Below, in pieces: positions 1 through 6,049 of a DNA stretch of 8,742 nt. The number at the start of each line of letters is the position of its first letter. Positions within the stretch are counted from its first letter, which is position 1. The notes under the pieces are model-generated. The model had not been told where the DNA came from and did no database searches. It saw nothing but the letters and a program-made list of their open reading frames with translations. The DNA is from an uncultured Clostridia bacterium. Its GTDB lineage: Bacteria > Bacillota > Clostridia > Christensenellales > UBA3700. Position numbers and translations under genes: made by a program. Location: contig CAMWPK010000053.1 of the NCBI GenBank assembly GCA_947176115.1, forward strand, positions 1 through 8,742, in the 5' to 3' direction.

Positions 1-1593
1 CTATTTGCTAAATAGCTTTGAGATATATTTCAGCGCAATATTGATTCCGTCTACGCTTGCGGAAGTAATACCTCCCGCGTATCCGGCGCCCTCACCGCAA
101 GGCATAAGACCGCCTATCGAACAATCTCCCTGAGCGTCGCGAAGTATCCTGATAGGACTTGAAGAACGGCTCTCCACACCCGTCAAAAGCGCGTCCGGGT
201 CGGCAAAACCCTTGAGCTTTTTATCAAACGCCTTTACGGCCTCGACTATGCTATTTGTGACGTAATCGGGCAAACAAGCCCTCAAATCCGCTTGCGTTAC
301 GCCCATTGGGTACGTCGGCAAAATCTGTCCGAAACCACTGCTTGCTTTGCCGTTGGCCAAGTCCTCGTATCTTTGACAAGGAGCTTTGTACGAATTAGAT
401 ACGGCATAGGCAAGCCTTTCGTACTTGCGTTGAAATTCCACTCCTGCTAATGGATTTGAAGAAGAAAAATCTTGAGGGCCGACGCCCACCAGCAAAGCGC
501 TGTTAGCATTGACGCCGTCGCGGGCAAAATAACTCATACCGTTGGTTACGACGGCTTTTTCCTCCGAAGTGGCAGGCATAACGTATCCGCCGGGACACAT
601 ACAAAAAGTATAACACGACCTACCGCTATCAAGATGACAGGAAAGCGAATAATTAGCAGGCGGAAGTCCTTTCTGCCCGCCGTACTGTCCTCTGTCGATA
701 GCGCTCTGAAGATGCTCTATACGAACGCCGATTGAAAATGGCTTTTGCTCTATTTTGACTTTTGAAGCAAGCATCTCGAAAGTATCTCTTGCGCTATGTC
801 CGATAGCAAGTATACAGCAATCGCAATCAACGCTCCAAATTCCTCTGTCCTTGGTGTCTATCTCAACTCCCGTCAAGTTACCGCCACTCGACTTTATATC
901 AATCAATCTGCTGTCAAAATATACTTCTCCGCCAAGGGCGACTATCTCACGGCGCATATTCTTAATCACGTCGCGCAACTTGTCCGTACCCACGTGCGGT
1001 TTTGCATCGTAAAGTATCTGATCGGGCGCGCCAAACTTAACGAACTCGCCAAAGACTACGCTAATTAGCGCAGAACCCGTTCCCGTATTGAGTTTGCCAT
1101 CAGAAAATGTACCCGCTCCTCCCTCGCCGAATTGCAAGTTGCTCTGCGTATCGAGCACGCAAGTATTGATAAAGTCCTCTACGCTCTTTGCTCTTTCATC
1201 TACAGGCTTACCTCTCTCAAAGAGAATTGGTCGCAATCCTGCCTTAGCAAGCGTCAAACCTGCGAAAAGTCCCGCCGGACCCAGTCCTATAATCACAGGT
1301 CTTTTTGACGGCGCAGGTATTTCTTTGGGCAAAATACTCTCGATATTTCTCGCAGGGGGAGTATATAAAACGGCTTTAGGGTGCCTTGCAATATATTTTT
1401 TCTCGCCCTCTAAAGTTACCGCTACGCTTAATACGTATCTAATTCGGCTCTTATCTCTACTGTCTATTGACTTCTTTATAATTTCGTATTGTTTTATTTC
1501 ATTGACATTTACGCCAAGCGCTCTCGCGACGCCTTTTTTGACGTCGTCATCGGTATAGTCTACGGGGAGTTTTATTTGGTCTGCTCTAATCAT
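1..1593 (-). CDS. COG2509-type FAD-dependent dehydrogenase (NAD(P)/FAD-dependent oxidoreductase)
   Basis: A complete 530-residue flavoprotein; the stop codon TAG lies at the very edge of the window. An N-terminal domain of about 90 residues, opening MIRADQIKLP, precedes a Rossmann fold with GLGPAG at 103-108 and the acidic FERG strand end (E127) that binds the FAD ribose. The motif FGEGGAGTFSDGKLNTG (155-171), the cysteine-containing TFCMCPGG (329-336; C331 and C333) and the C-terminal GEGAGYAGGITSAS (500-513), which closes over FAD, are family hallmarks. The length is normal for the family. The physiological substrate is not known; the enzyme is expected to be cytosolic. The ATG overlaps the TGA of the upstream flavoprotein gene as ATGA, and no good Shine-Dalgarno sequence precedes it, so translation is probably coupled. 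The family call is firm, the reaction is not. Confidence 0.93.
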   Translation of the reverse strand: MIRADQIKLPVDYTDDDVKKGVARALGVNVNEIKQYEIIKKSIDSRDKSRIRYVLSVAVTLEGEKKYIARHPKAVLYTPPARNIESILPKEIPAPSKRPVIIGLGPAGLFAGLTLAKAGLRPILFERGKPVDERAKSVEDFINTCVLDTQSNLQFGEGGAGTFSDGKLNTGTGSALISVVFGEFVKFGAPDQILYDAKPHVGTDKLRDVIKNMRREIVALGGEVYFDSRLIDIKSSGGNLTGVEIDTKDRGIWSVDCDCCILAIGHSARDTFEMLASKVKIEQKPFSIGVRIEHLQSAIDRGQYGGQKGLPPANYSLSCHLDSGRSCYTFCMCPGGYVMPATSEEKAVVTNGMSYFARDGVNANSALLVGVGPQDFSSSNPLAGVEFQRKYERLAYAVSNSYKAPCQRYEDLANGKASSGFGQILPTYPMGVTQADLRACLPDYVTNSIVEAVKAFDKKLKGFADPDALLTGVESRSSSPIRILRDAQGDCSIGGLMPCGEGAGYAGGITSASVDGINIALKYISKLFSK

Positions 1594-2756
1594 ATCAAAT
1601 CTTTAGCCACCGCCAGCGCGCTTGCCCATGCCCAGTGAAGATTACAACCTCCGCAAAGTCCGTCAACGTCAACGCTCTCGCCTATGCAATACAGCCCCTC
1701 GTGTAATTTCGATTGCAACGTACGCATATCCAACTCGTCTGTCGCAACGCCACCGCATGCGACTTGCGCGTTGGCTCTCGCGCCTACGCCTTTGATATTT
1801 ACTTGAAAATTCTTGCAAGCCTTGGCAATGTCGTCGGCTTTTTTACGCGACATAATCAGCGACCTGTCCATAGGTATTCTTGCAATGATATTTTGCGAAA
1901 TAGCCTTGTGCAGTACGCCTTCCAAAGGAGAATAAACGCTACAGTTGTTAAATATAAAATCCGCAAGATCTTTCTCCTGTATATCAGGCAGAAAGTCTAT
2001 CTTAACCTTGCACTCTTCAACTTTATCTCTAAATCTGGCAAGCGCCGAAGATAGGCGAAAAGCAAGTATGCCTGAAAGCGCATCGTCCTTAAAGAGCAAT
2101 TCGCCTCTCTCGCCCATCACAAATTTTCCGTTGATATATATGCCTGCGTAGGCTTTTGCGCGCACGCCGTTTGCGCCCCTAATGTCGTCGCATAAAAGCG
2201 GAGCTATCGCGTATCTAAACGGCGCGACTTTATGTCCCAACTTTGCCATTATACCAAGGCTGTCAAGTCCGCTCGTAGCGTTGCTTCCGCATGCGAATAC
2301 CACGCTGTCGCCGACAAATTCGCCTCTACTCGTCACAGCCCTCCACTTGCCGTTGTCAGGCATGACCTTTTCTACTAAGGCGTCGCAGACAATCTGCGCT
2401 CCGTATTCGTCAAGACGGCGAAGCAAAACGTTGAGTACGTTGCCCGCGCTCTCGCTGTATGGATAAACTCTGCCCTCTGAGTCGGCTTTTGTCAAAAGTC
2501 CCAGACGCGCAAATTCGTCTATAATTCTTTGCGGTGTAAATTCCTCTAAAATGTCTTTAATGAAATTTGTATTATAATCTTTATAAGTGATATTGATATT
2601 GGTAAGATTGCACTTGCCGTTGCCTGTAGCGAGCAATTTTTTGCCAACGCGCTCGTTTTTTTCAAGCACAACGACCCTCTTCCCCTTCTTTGCAAGCCCG
2701 ATAGCGCACATAAGTCCGCTTGCGCCACCGCCTATTATCAAAATACTGTCCGCCAT
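1590..2756 (-). CDS. HI0933/YhiN-type FAD-binding flavoprotein (aminoacetone oxidase family)
   Basis: A complete 388-residue flavoprotein of the HI0933 family (COG2081). The dinucleotide-binding motif GGGASG is at 9-14 and the ribose-binding Glu is E32 in VLEKNE. The family signature around GNGKCNLTN (45-53), a GRVYPYSESA segment near 115-124, and the C-terminal GESVDVDGLCGGCNLHWAWAS that completes the FAD site are all visible. Members are often labelled aminoacetone oxidase or BaiN, but the real substrate of most is unknown, so neither name is transferred here. The gene lies 15 bases after the response regulator stop, with a strong SD, and ends in a 4-base overlap with the next flavoprotein gene. 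This arrangement indicates one transcript. The protein should be cytosolic, since no signal peptide is seen. Confidence 0.93.
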   Translation of the reverse strand: MADSILIIGGGASGLMCAIGLAKKGKRVVVLEKNERVGKKLLATGNGKCNLTNINITYKDYNTNFIKDILEEFTPQRIIDEFARLGLLTKADSEGRVYPYSESAGNVLNVLLRRLDEYGAQIVCDALVEKVMPDNGKWRAVTSRGEFVGDSVVFACGSNATSGLDSLGIMAKLGHKVAPFRYAIAPLLCDDIRGANGVRAKAYAGIYINGKFVMGERGELLFKDDALSGILAFRLSSALARFRDKVEECKVKIDFLPDIQEKDLADFIFNNCSVYSPLEGVLHKAISQNIIARIPMDRSLIMSRKKADDIAKACKNFQVNIKGVGARANAQVACGGVATDELDMRTLQSKLHEGLYCIGESVDVDGLCGGCNLHWAWASALAVAKDLI

Positions 2757-2767
2757 ACCGCCCTCCT
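2757..2767 (-). promoter_or_regulatory. Shine-Dalgarno site of the HI0933-type gene
   Basis: On the minus strand AGGAGGG (2761-2767) is followed by CGGT and then the ATG at 2756. It fixes the start and sits in the short gap after the regulator stop codon, so the flavoprotein gene has its own efficient initiation inside the operon. Confidence 0.85.
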
Positions 2768-2771
2768 ATAT

Positions 2772-3449
2772 TTATTGGTTAGTGGCAGTATCCGACCACA
2801 TATATCCAAAGTTCTTTATCGTCTGAAGATATCTGTCGCAGTCATAACGCGCCAGCAATTTTCTCAACTTAGACATATAGACTTCTACGACAGTAATTAC
2901 CGTTTCGCTGTCAAGCCCCCAGATTTTGAAGTAAATTTGGTCCTTTGACACGATAGTATTGCGACTGCGTATAAGACATTCCAAAACGTCGTAAGTCTTG
3001 CCGGGGAGTTTGACGTATTGCCCTTTTATTTTGAGCATTTTGCTTTTATAATCAAGTTCTATATCGTTGTTGACGTATTTGCTGTAGAAGTTGTTGTTAT
3101 ATCGGCGGAGCAACGCTTCTGCCCTTGCCAACAGTTCTTCATTATTGAAAGGCTTGCAGATATAATCGTCTGCGCCGGCTTTCAATGCCTCTACCTTTTT
3201 TTCTACAGAATCCAACGCCGAAACTATCAAAATAGGACAGTTGCTCTTTATTCTCAATTCTTTGAGCACTTCCAATCCGCTCATCTTTGGCAATATCAAT
3301 TCCAATACGACGAGGTCGTACGCCTTGGCTTCCGCCATATAAAGCCCTTTAATGCCGTCGTACGCGCTGTCGCAACTTCCCAGTCCTCCGAGTAAATCAA
3401 CAAGACTTTGGTTTATTCTATTGTTGTCGTCAATAATTAGGAACTTCAT
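2772..3449 (-). CDS. Orphan OmpR/PhoB-family response regulator with Asp-to-Glu phosphoacceptor
   Basis: A 225-residue two-domain regulator. Receiver domain (about 1-118): acidic pair D7-D8 in MKFLIIDDNN, switch Ser S77 in ILIVSALDS, aromatic Y96 and conserved Lys K99 in DDYICKPF. At the phosphoacceptor position (LDxxLP in typical members) the sequence reads VVLELILP, giving E50 (codon GAA, 3300-3302) instead of Asp. The C-terminal winged helix (about 127-217) has LPGKTYDVLECL, the region NTIVSKDQIYFKIWG, the recognition-helix segment VVEVYMSKLRKLL and FGYMW in place of the usual RGxGY. Start choice: ATG at 3449 gives the standard receiver opening; an in-frame TTG 12 codons earlier lies in the -35 box and is not a start. 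No histidine kinase gene is nearby. It heads an operon with two flavoprotein genes. The family call is certain; the target genes and a phosphorylation-independent mode are inferred. Confidence 0.93.
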   Translation of the reverse strand: MKFLIIDDNNRINQSLVDLLGGLGSCDSAYDGIKGLYMAEAKAYDLVVLELILPKMSGLEVLKELRIKSNCPILIVSALDSVEKKVEALKAGADDYICKPFNNEELLARAEALLRRYNNNFYSKYVNNDIELDYKSKMLKIKGQYVKLPGKTYDVLECLIRSRNTIVSKDQIYFKIWGLDSETVITVVEVYMSKLRKLLARYDCDRYLQTIKNFGYMWSDTATNQ

Positions 3450-3456
3450 AATACAT

Positions 3457-3485
3457 ATTATACCACGACTGTTTGCAATACGCAA
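3457..3485 (-). promoter_or_regulatory. Extended -10 sigma-A promoter giving a leaderless regulator mRNA
   Basis: On the minus strand TTGCGT (3480-3485) is followed after 17 bases by TATAAT (3457-3462), preceded by TG and one base (TGGTATAAT). This is a perfect -10 with an extended element and the optimal spacer. Only seven bases separate the -10 from the ATG at 3449, so transcription should start at or within a base or two of the A of ATG. No Shine-Dalgarno sequence exists. It should drive the regulator and the two flavoprotein genes. Confidence 0.75.
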
Positions 3486-3534
3486 TAACTATTTTTATAA
3501 GCCAAATCAAATAGAATTTTATCGGCGAAATTAG

Positions 3535-3591
3535 AAAAATCCTCCCCGTATCAAGCCTACCCATAAGTAGATAGCCTTATACAAGGAGGAT
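3535..3591 (-). terminator. Intrinsic terminator downstream of the NlpC/P60 gene
   Basis: On the minus strand a 13-bp stem forms between AUCCUCCUUGUAU (3579-3591) and AUACGGGGAGGAU (3539-3551), with two U-G wobbles. It is capped by an inner hairpin (CUAC/GUAG) and followed directly by UUUUUC (A-run 3535-3539 on plus). On the plus strand the wobbles become C-A mismatches and no U-run follows, so it works only in the minus direction. It ends the hydrolase transcript and insulates the regulator promoter. Confidence 0.85.
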
Positions 3592-3593
3592 AG

Positions 3594-3665
3594 CTCTCGG
3601 CATCCTTAGCAAATATTTGGAGGTAGCTAAGCCGATTTATTATGGCAATTTAATACTGCCGAGAG
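3594..3665 (-). ncRNA. Candidate structured RNA (3' UTR or leader) with anti-SD-like loop
   Basis: Between the hydrolase stop and the terminator the minus-strand RNA can fold into a stem closed by a perfect 9-bp helix, CUCUCGGCA (3657-3665) with UGCCGAGAG (3594-3602). Inside is a perfect 6-bp helix, CUUAGC (3626-3631) with GCUAAG (3605-3610). Its 15-base loop (3611-3625) reads UACCUCCAAAUAUUU and exposes ACCUCC, identical to the anti-Shine-Dalgarno core of 16S rRNA. An alternative short helix GGCA/UGCC (3657-3660 with 3644-3647) competes with the outer stem. I could not match it to a riboswitch class, T-box, 6S, SRP RNA or tmRNA. With the terminator that follows, it could be a 3'-UTR-derived small RNA or part of a leader. 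The structure is visible; the function is inferred. Confidence 0.45.
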
Positions 3666-3691
3666 AAAATTGTAATACTGACTTGTTCATA

Positions 3692-4549
3692 CTACACGAA
3701 GCGCTTGGCTACTATAAAATAACTCCATCTCTTCGCGCTGATCTCTTCGATTACGGCATGGTCGGACGCCGTGTGAAGTATGTAATTATTTCCCAAGTAC
3801 AACGCCACGTGCCCCACTCTTTCCACACCTGTGTTATTTACTCTGCTGTCGTTGGTAAAGAACATTACGTCGCCTCTTTGCAAGTCGGAAGGATCAACTT
3901 TATCGCCTTGCAAAACTTGCGTACGGGTATTTAGATCCATCATCACTCCTGCGCCTTTGAAGAACATGTACTGCATTAGCGCCGAGCAATCAAACTGTCC
4001 GGGGATAAAGGCTGAATTGATAACGCCGTTGCCCCAATGATAACGTTGACTTCCCCACACGTAGGGATAACCCAAAAGTTCTTCGCCCACGGAAATGACT
4101 CTTTCCACCTTATCCGACGCCTGTTGCATATACGTTACGCTTGCGTAGCTCGCAGATACGTACGCTGTTTTCTCTTTGTATACCGTCTTATACCAACCGT
4201 TTTGCAAGCCTTCGTATCTCACCATATCACCCTTGTCCAAGGTACCGAGAACTTGTCCGCTTGACGACGGTGTAGAACGCACGTTGAGAGCGTTGGTATT
4301 GCTCTTTATCATAGCCGTATAGGTCACAGGATTAACTACTGTCGGCGGTTCTTCTTCCTCATCTTCTCCGCCGACGCTTGGAGTATCGCTCACAGACGGT
4401 CCGGGATTGTAGCCGTTCCAATCGACTTCCCAATTGCCGTACTTATTATTAGTATCCGCAGACGGACTTTGACAAGCCATTACGCTAAAAGCCAATATCG
4501 TTCCCATCAGGAGCATTACCATTGTCAATTTAGTTATTTTCTTTATCAT
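3692..4549 (-). CDS. SH3 - NlpC/P60 peptidoglycan endopeptidase, lipoprotein
   Basis: A complete 285-residue secreted cell-wall hydrolase. It has a lipoprotein signal: MIKKITK, a hydrophobic stretch and a lipobox ending VMAC with C26. A disordered, acidic and Pro-rich linker (about 30-75, GGEDEEEEPP) leads to a bacterial SH3 domain (about 77-140, ALNVRSTPSSSGQVLGTL...NGWYKT), which probably binds the wall. The NlpC/P60 domain (about 148-285) has catalytic Cys C188 (FDCSA), His H247 (VGHVALYLG) and a third polar residue H259 (ILHTAS), so it should be active in cutting peptide stems near D-Glu-gamma-diamino acid bonds. Compared with the usual YVWGGxxPxxFDCSG, there is an insert of roughly 11 residues between YVWG and FDCS, and Ala replaces Gly after the Ser. 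The start is set by an AGGAGGAG site at 4553-4560. The gene is divergent from the AAA+ gene. Family assignment is firm; bond specificity is inferred. Confidence 0.93.
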   Translation of the reverse strand: MIKKITKLTMVMLLMGTILAFSVMACQSPSADTNNKYGNWEVDWNGYNPGPSVSDTPSVGGEDEEEEPPTVVNPVTYTAMIKSNTNALNVRSTPSSSGQVLGTLDKGDMVRYEGLQNGWYKTVYKEKTAYVSASYASVTYMQQASDKVERVISVGEELLGYPYVWGSQRYHWGNGVINSAFIPGQFDCSALMQYMFFKGAGVMMDLNTRTQVLQGDKVDPSDLQRGDVMFFTNDSRVNNTGVERVGHVALYLGNNYILHTASDHAVIEEISAKRWSYFIVAKRFV

Positions 4550-4560
4550 AAACTCCTCCT

Positions 4561-4582
4561 GCCAGACAAAATCGTGTCGGGC
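4561..4582 (-). promoter_or_regulatory. 5'-leader hairpin abutting the SD of the NlpC/P60 gene
   Basis: On the minus strand GCCCGACA (4575-4582) and UGUCUGGC (4561-4568) pair over eight positions with one C-U mismatch around a 6-base loop. The 3' arm ends exactly where the AGGAGGAG ribosome binding site starts. It should lie in the roughly 45-base leader. It may stabilise the mRNA or tune ribosome access; no effect can be shown from sequence. Confidence 0.4.
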
Positions 4583-4601
4583 AAACTCTTACTGTACCTT
4601 C

Positions 4602-4637
4602 ATTTTATCATTATATTTTCCATTAAACAACACACAA
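4602..4637 (-). promoter_or_regulatory. Sigma-A promoter(s) of the NlpC/P60 gene
   Basis: Two overlapping minus-strand candidates exist. TTGTTT (4625-4630), 17 bases, TAAAAT (4602-4607) has a TG extension (TGATAAAAT). TTGTGT (4632-4637), 16 bases, TATAAT (4610-4615) has a perfect -10. Either gives a leader of about 45-55 bases before the ATG at 4549. Confidence 0.6.
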
Positions 4638-4652
4638 AATTTGGCAAATTTC

Positions 4653-4682
4653 TTGCATATCGGAGCGCTTTAGGTATATAAT
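4653..4682 (+). promoter_or_regulatory. Promoter of the AAA+ ATPase gene, nearly leaderless
   Basis: TTGCAT (4653-4658), 18-base spacer, TATAAT (4677-4682). The ATG follows the -10 by ten bases, so the expected mRNA start near 4689 leaves only about 3-4 untranslated bases. No Shine-Dalgarno sequence is present between the -10 and the ATG. Confidence 0.6.
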
Positions 4683-4692
4683 CTTAGTTACT

Positions 4693-5931
4693 ATGGAAAG
4701 ATTAGCAAAACACTTAAGACTATACGACGTAAAAGGCTCTCTTTTGGAGGACTTTTTGCAATATCCGAACAACAATCTTAACGCCTTTGACTTAATAGGC
4801 AAACTTATATCTTTCGCCGACAAACATGCCGTGAAAGGCAACTGTTGGCAATACTATATCGCTTACTTTATCGCCGACAATGAGAATGCGTTTTCTTTAG
4901 CGTGCGAACGCAAAGAGGGCGTCAGCGGAACTATGCTTGACTTTGCCTATAAAGACTGTCGCAATCTAATGGAAATTTTCAATCTATCCCCATCTGCTTT
5001 GCCCACGGTGGAAAACGACGCTAATCTTATAAAAAATTTCAAAAGTACGCTTGCAAAATCAGCTTTGCCGTACGCCGATCAAATACAAAAGTTTTCGCTT
5101 GATTTGTCAAAGTGCAAAACTACTCAAGCCTTTTTGGATACCGTAATAGAATTTTACCGTATTTACGGCGTGGGAGAATTGGGTCTTAACAAAGCCTTTA
5201 GAGTCGTTGATGAGAATCGCGCCAAGCTATTGCCTATCACTTGCATGGACGGCAAGCGCCTTGACGACCTTGTGGGATACGACTTGCAAAAACAACGCGT
5301 ATTACAAAATACACAGGCTTTCCTTGACGGCAAGAAAGCCAACAACGTCCTACTCTACGGAGATATGGGCACGGGTAAATCTTCTACGATAAAAGCCCTT
5401 ATCAATGAGTTCTACGAACAAGGCTTGAGAGTAATAGAACTGTATAAGCATCAATTTATGCATATTAGCGACCTCATAAGCAAACTCGCCGGTCGCAACT
5501 ATAAGTATATACTGTATCTCGACGATTTGTCTTTTGACGACTTTGAAGTAGAATATAAGTATTTCAAGGCAATAATAGACGGCGGTCTTGAGGTCAAACC
5601 CGACAACGTACTTATCTATGCTACGTCCAACCGCAGACATCTCATTAAAGAGCATTACAGCGACAACAGCGATATTGACCCTATGGACGAACTTCATAAG
5701 TCGGATACCAAAAACGAGAAGCTATCCTTAGTAGCTCGCTTTGGCTTGTCGATATACTACCCTTCGCCCGACCAACAGGAATTTCTCAATATTGTCCGCC
5801 AACTTGCCAAAAGGTACGATATTGACTTGGACGAAACCCAACTTGATAAAAAAGCTCTTACTTGGGCAATTCGCAACGGAACTAAATCTGGACGTATGGC
5901 GGAACAATTCATATATTCTTTGTTGCGCTAA
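4693..5931 (+). CDS. DUF815 (COG2607)-type AAA+ ATPase
   Basis: A complete 412-residue cytosolic protein. The N-terminal half (1-about 180) is helical and lineage-variable. The C-terminal half is an AAA+ module: DDLVGYDLQKQ (191-201), Walker A GDMGTGKSS (223-231, K229), Walker B YILYLDD (272-278, D277-D278), sensor-1 segment YATSNRRH (309-316), an EKLSLVARFGL motif (342-352) typical of DUF815, and a sensor-2-like SGRMAEQF (399-406). All ATP-binding and hydrolysis elements are intact. The client and cellular role of this family are unknown; a remodelling or loader function is only a general expectation for AAA+ proteins. No in-frame ATG, GTG or TTG lies just upstream, and none of the later methionines keeps the N-terminal region, so ATG at 4693 is the best start even though it lacks an SD. 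No terminator is evident after it. Confidence 0.9.
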   Translation: MERLAKHLRLYDVKGSLLEDFLQYPNNNLNAFDLIGKLISFADKHAVKGNCWQYYIAYFIADNENAFSLACERKEGVSGTMLDFAYKDCRNLMEIFNLSPSALPTVENDANLIKNFKSTLAKSALPYADQIQKFSLDLSKCKTTQAFLDTVIEFYRIYGVGELGLNKAFRVVDENRAKLLPITCMDGKRLDDLVGYDLQKQRVLQNTQAFLDGKKANNVLLYGDMGTGKSSTIKALINEFYEQGLRVIELYKHQFMHISDLISKLAGRNYKYILYLDDLSFDDFEVEYKYFKAIIDGGLEVKPDNVLIYATSNRRHLIKEHYSDNSDIDPMDELHKSDTKNEKLSLVARFGLSIYYPSPDQQEFLNIVRQLAKRYDIDLDETQLDKKALTWAIRNGTKSGRMAEQFIYSLLR

Positions 5932-5976
5932 GCAGGCAACATTTTGATTTTATCTACGTATAATAAAAAGTATATA

Positions 5977-6005
5977 TTGATTATGTCGAAGAGGTATGAT
6001 AGAAT
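5977..6005 (+). promoter_or_regulatory. Sigma-A promoter of the SIS-domain gene
   Basis: TTGATT (5977-5982), 17 bases, TAGAAT (6000-6005), with a TG extension directly before the -10 (TGATAGAAT). The predicted leader is about 38 AT-rich bases. A perfect TATAAT also occurs upstream at 5959-5964 but with only a weak -35 (GCAACA), so it is a secondary candidate. Confidence 0.6.
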
Positions 6006-6037
6006 ATATATAATATCAATATAAATACAAAACAGTT

Positions 6038-6045
6038 GAGAGGTG
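6038..6045 (+). promoter_or_regulatory. Shine-Dalgarno site of the SIS-domain gene
   Basis: GAGAGGTG lies 4-6 bases before the ATG at 6050 and selects it over the next in-frame ATG four codons later. Confidence 0.7.
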
Positions 6046-6049
6046 AATA

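Noticed and set aside
1088..1558. Open plus-strand frame of 156 codons opposite the COG2509-type gene
   Set aside because: It lies wholly antisense to a clearly conserved flavoprotein gene, with no SD and no recognisable domain.
1590..2756. Naming the HI0933-type gene baiN and inferring bile acid 7-dehydroxylation
   Set aside because: The family is broad and no other bai gene is present in the window, so the context does not support it.
3450..3485. In-frame TTG start for the response regulator, adding 12 residues
   Set aside because: The extension precedes the normal receiver opening MKFLIIDD, has no SD, and its codons coincide with the -35 and -10 elements of the promoter.
3640..3690. A 16-codon minus-strand ORF starting one base after the hydrolase stop (MNKSVLQFSLGSIKLP)
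   Set aside because: It lacks an SD and overlaps the 5' arm of the structured RNA. Reinitiation after the TAG is possible but nothing supports it.
3535..3691. Known RNA classes (SRP RNA, 6S, tmRNA, T-box, c-di-AMP or SAM riboswitch) for the intergenic structure
   Set aside because: GGAGGTAGC on the plus strand recalls small SRP RNA, but the conserved SRP tip loops are missing. None of the other classes' core motifs that I know were found.
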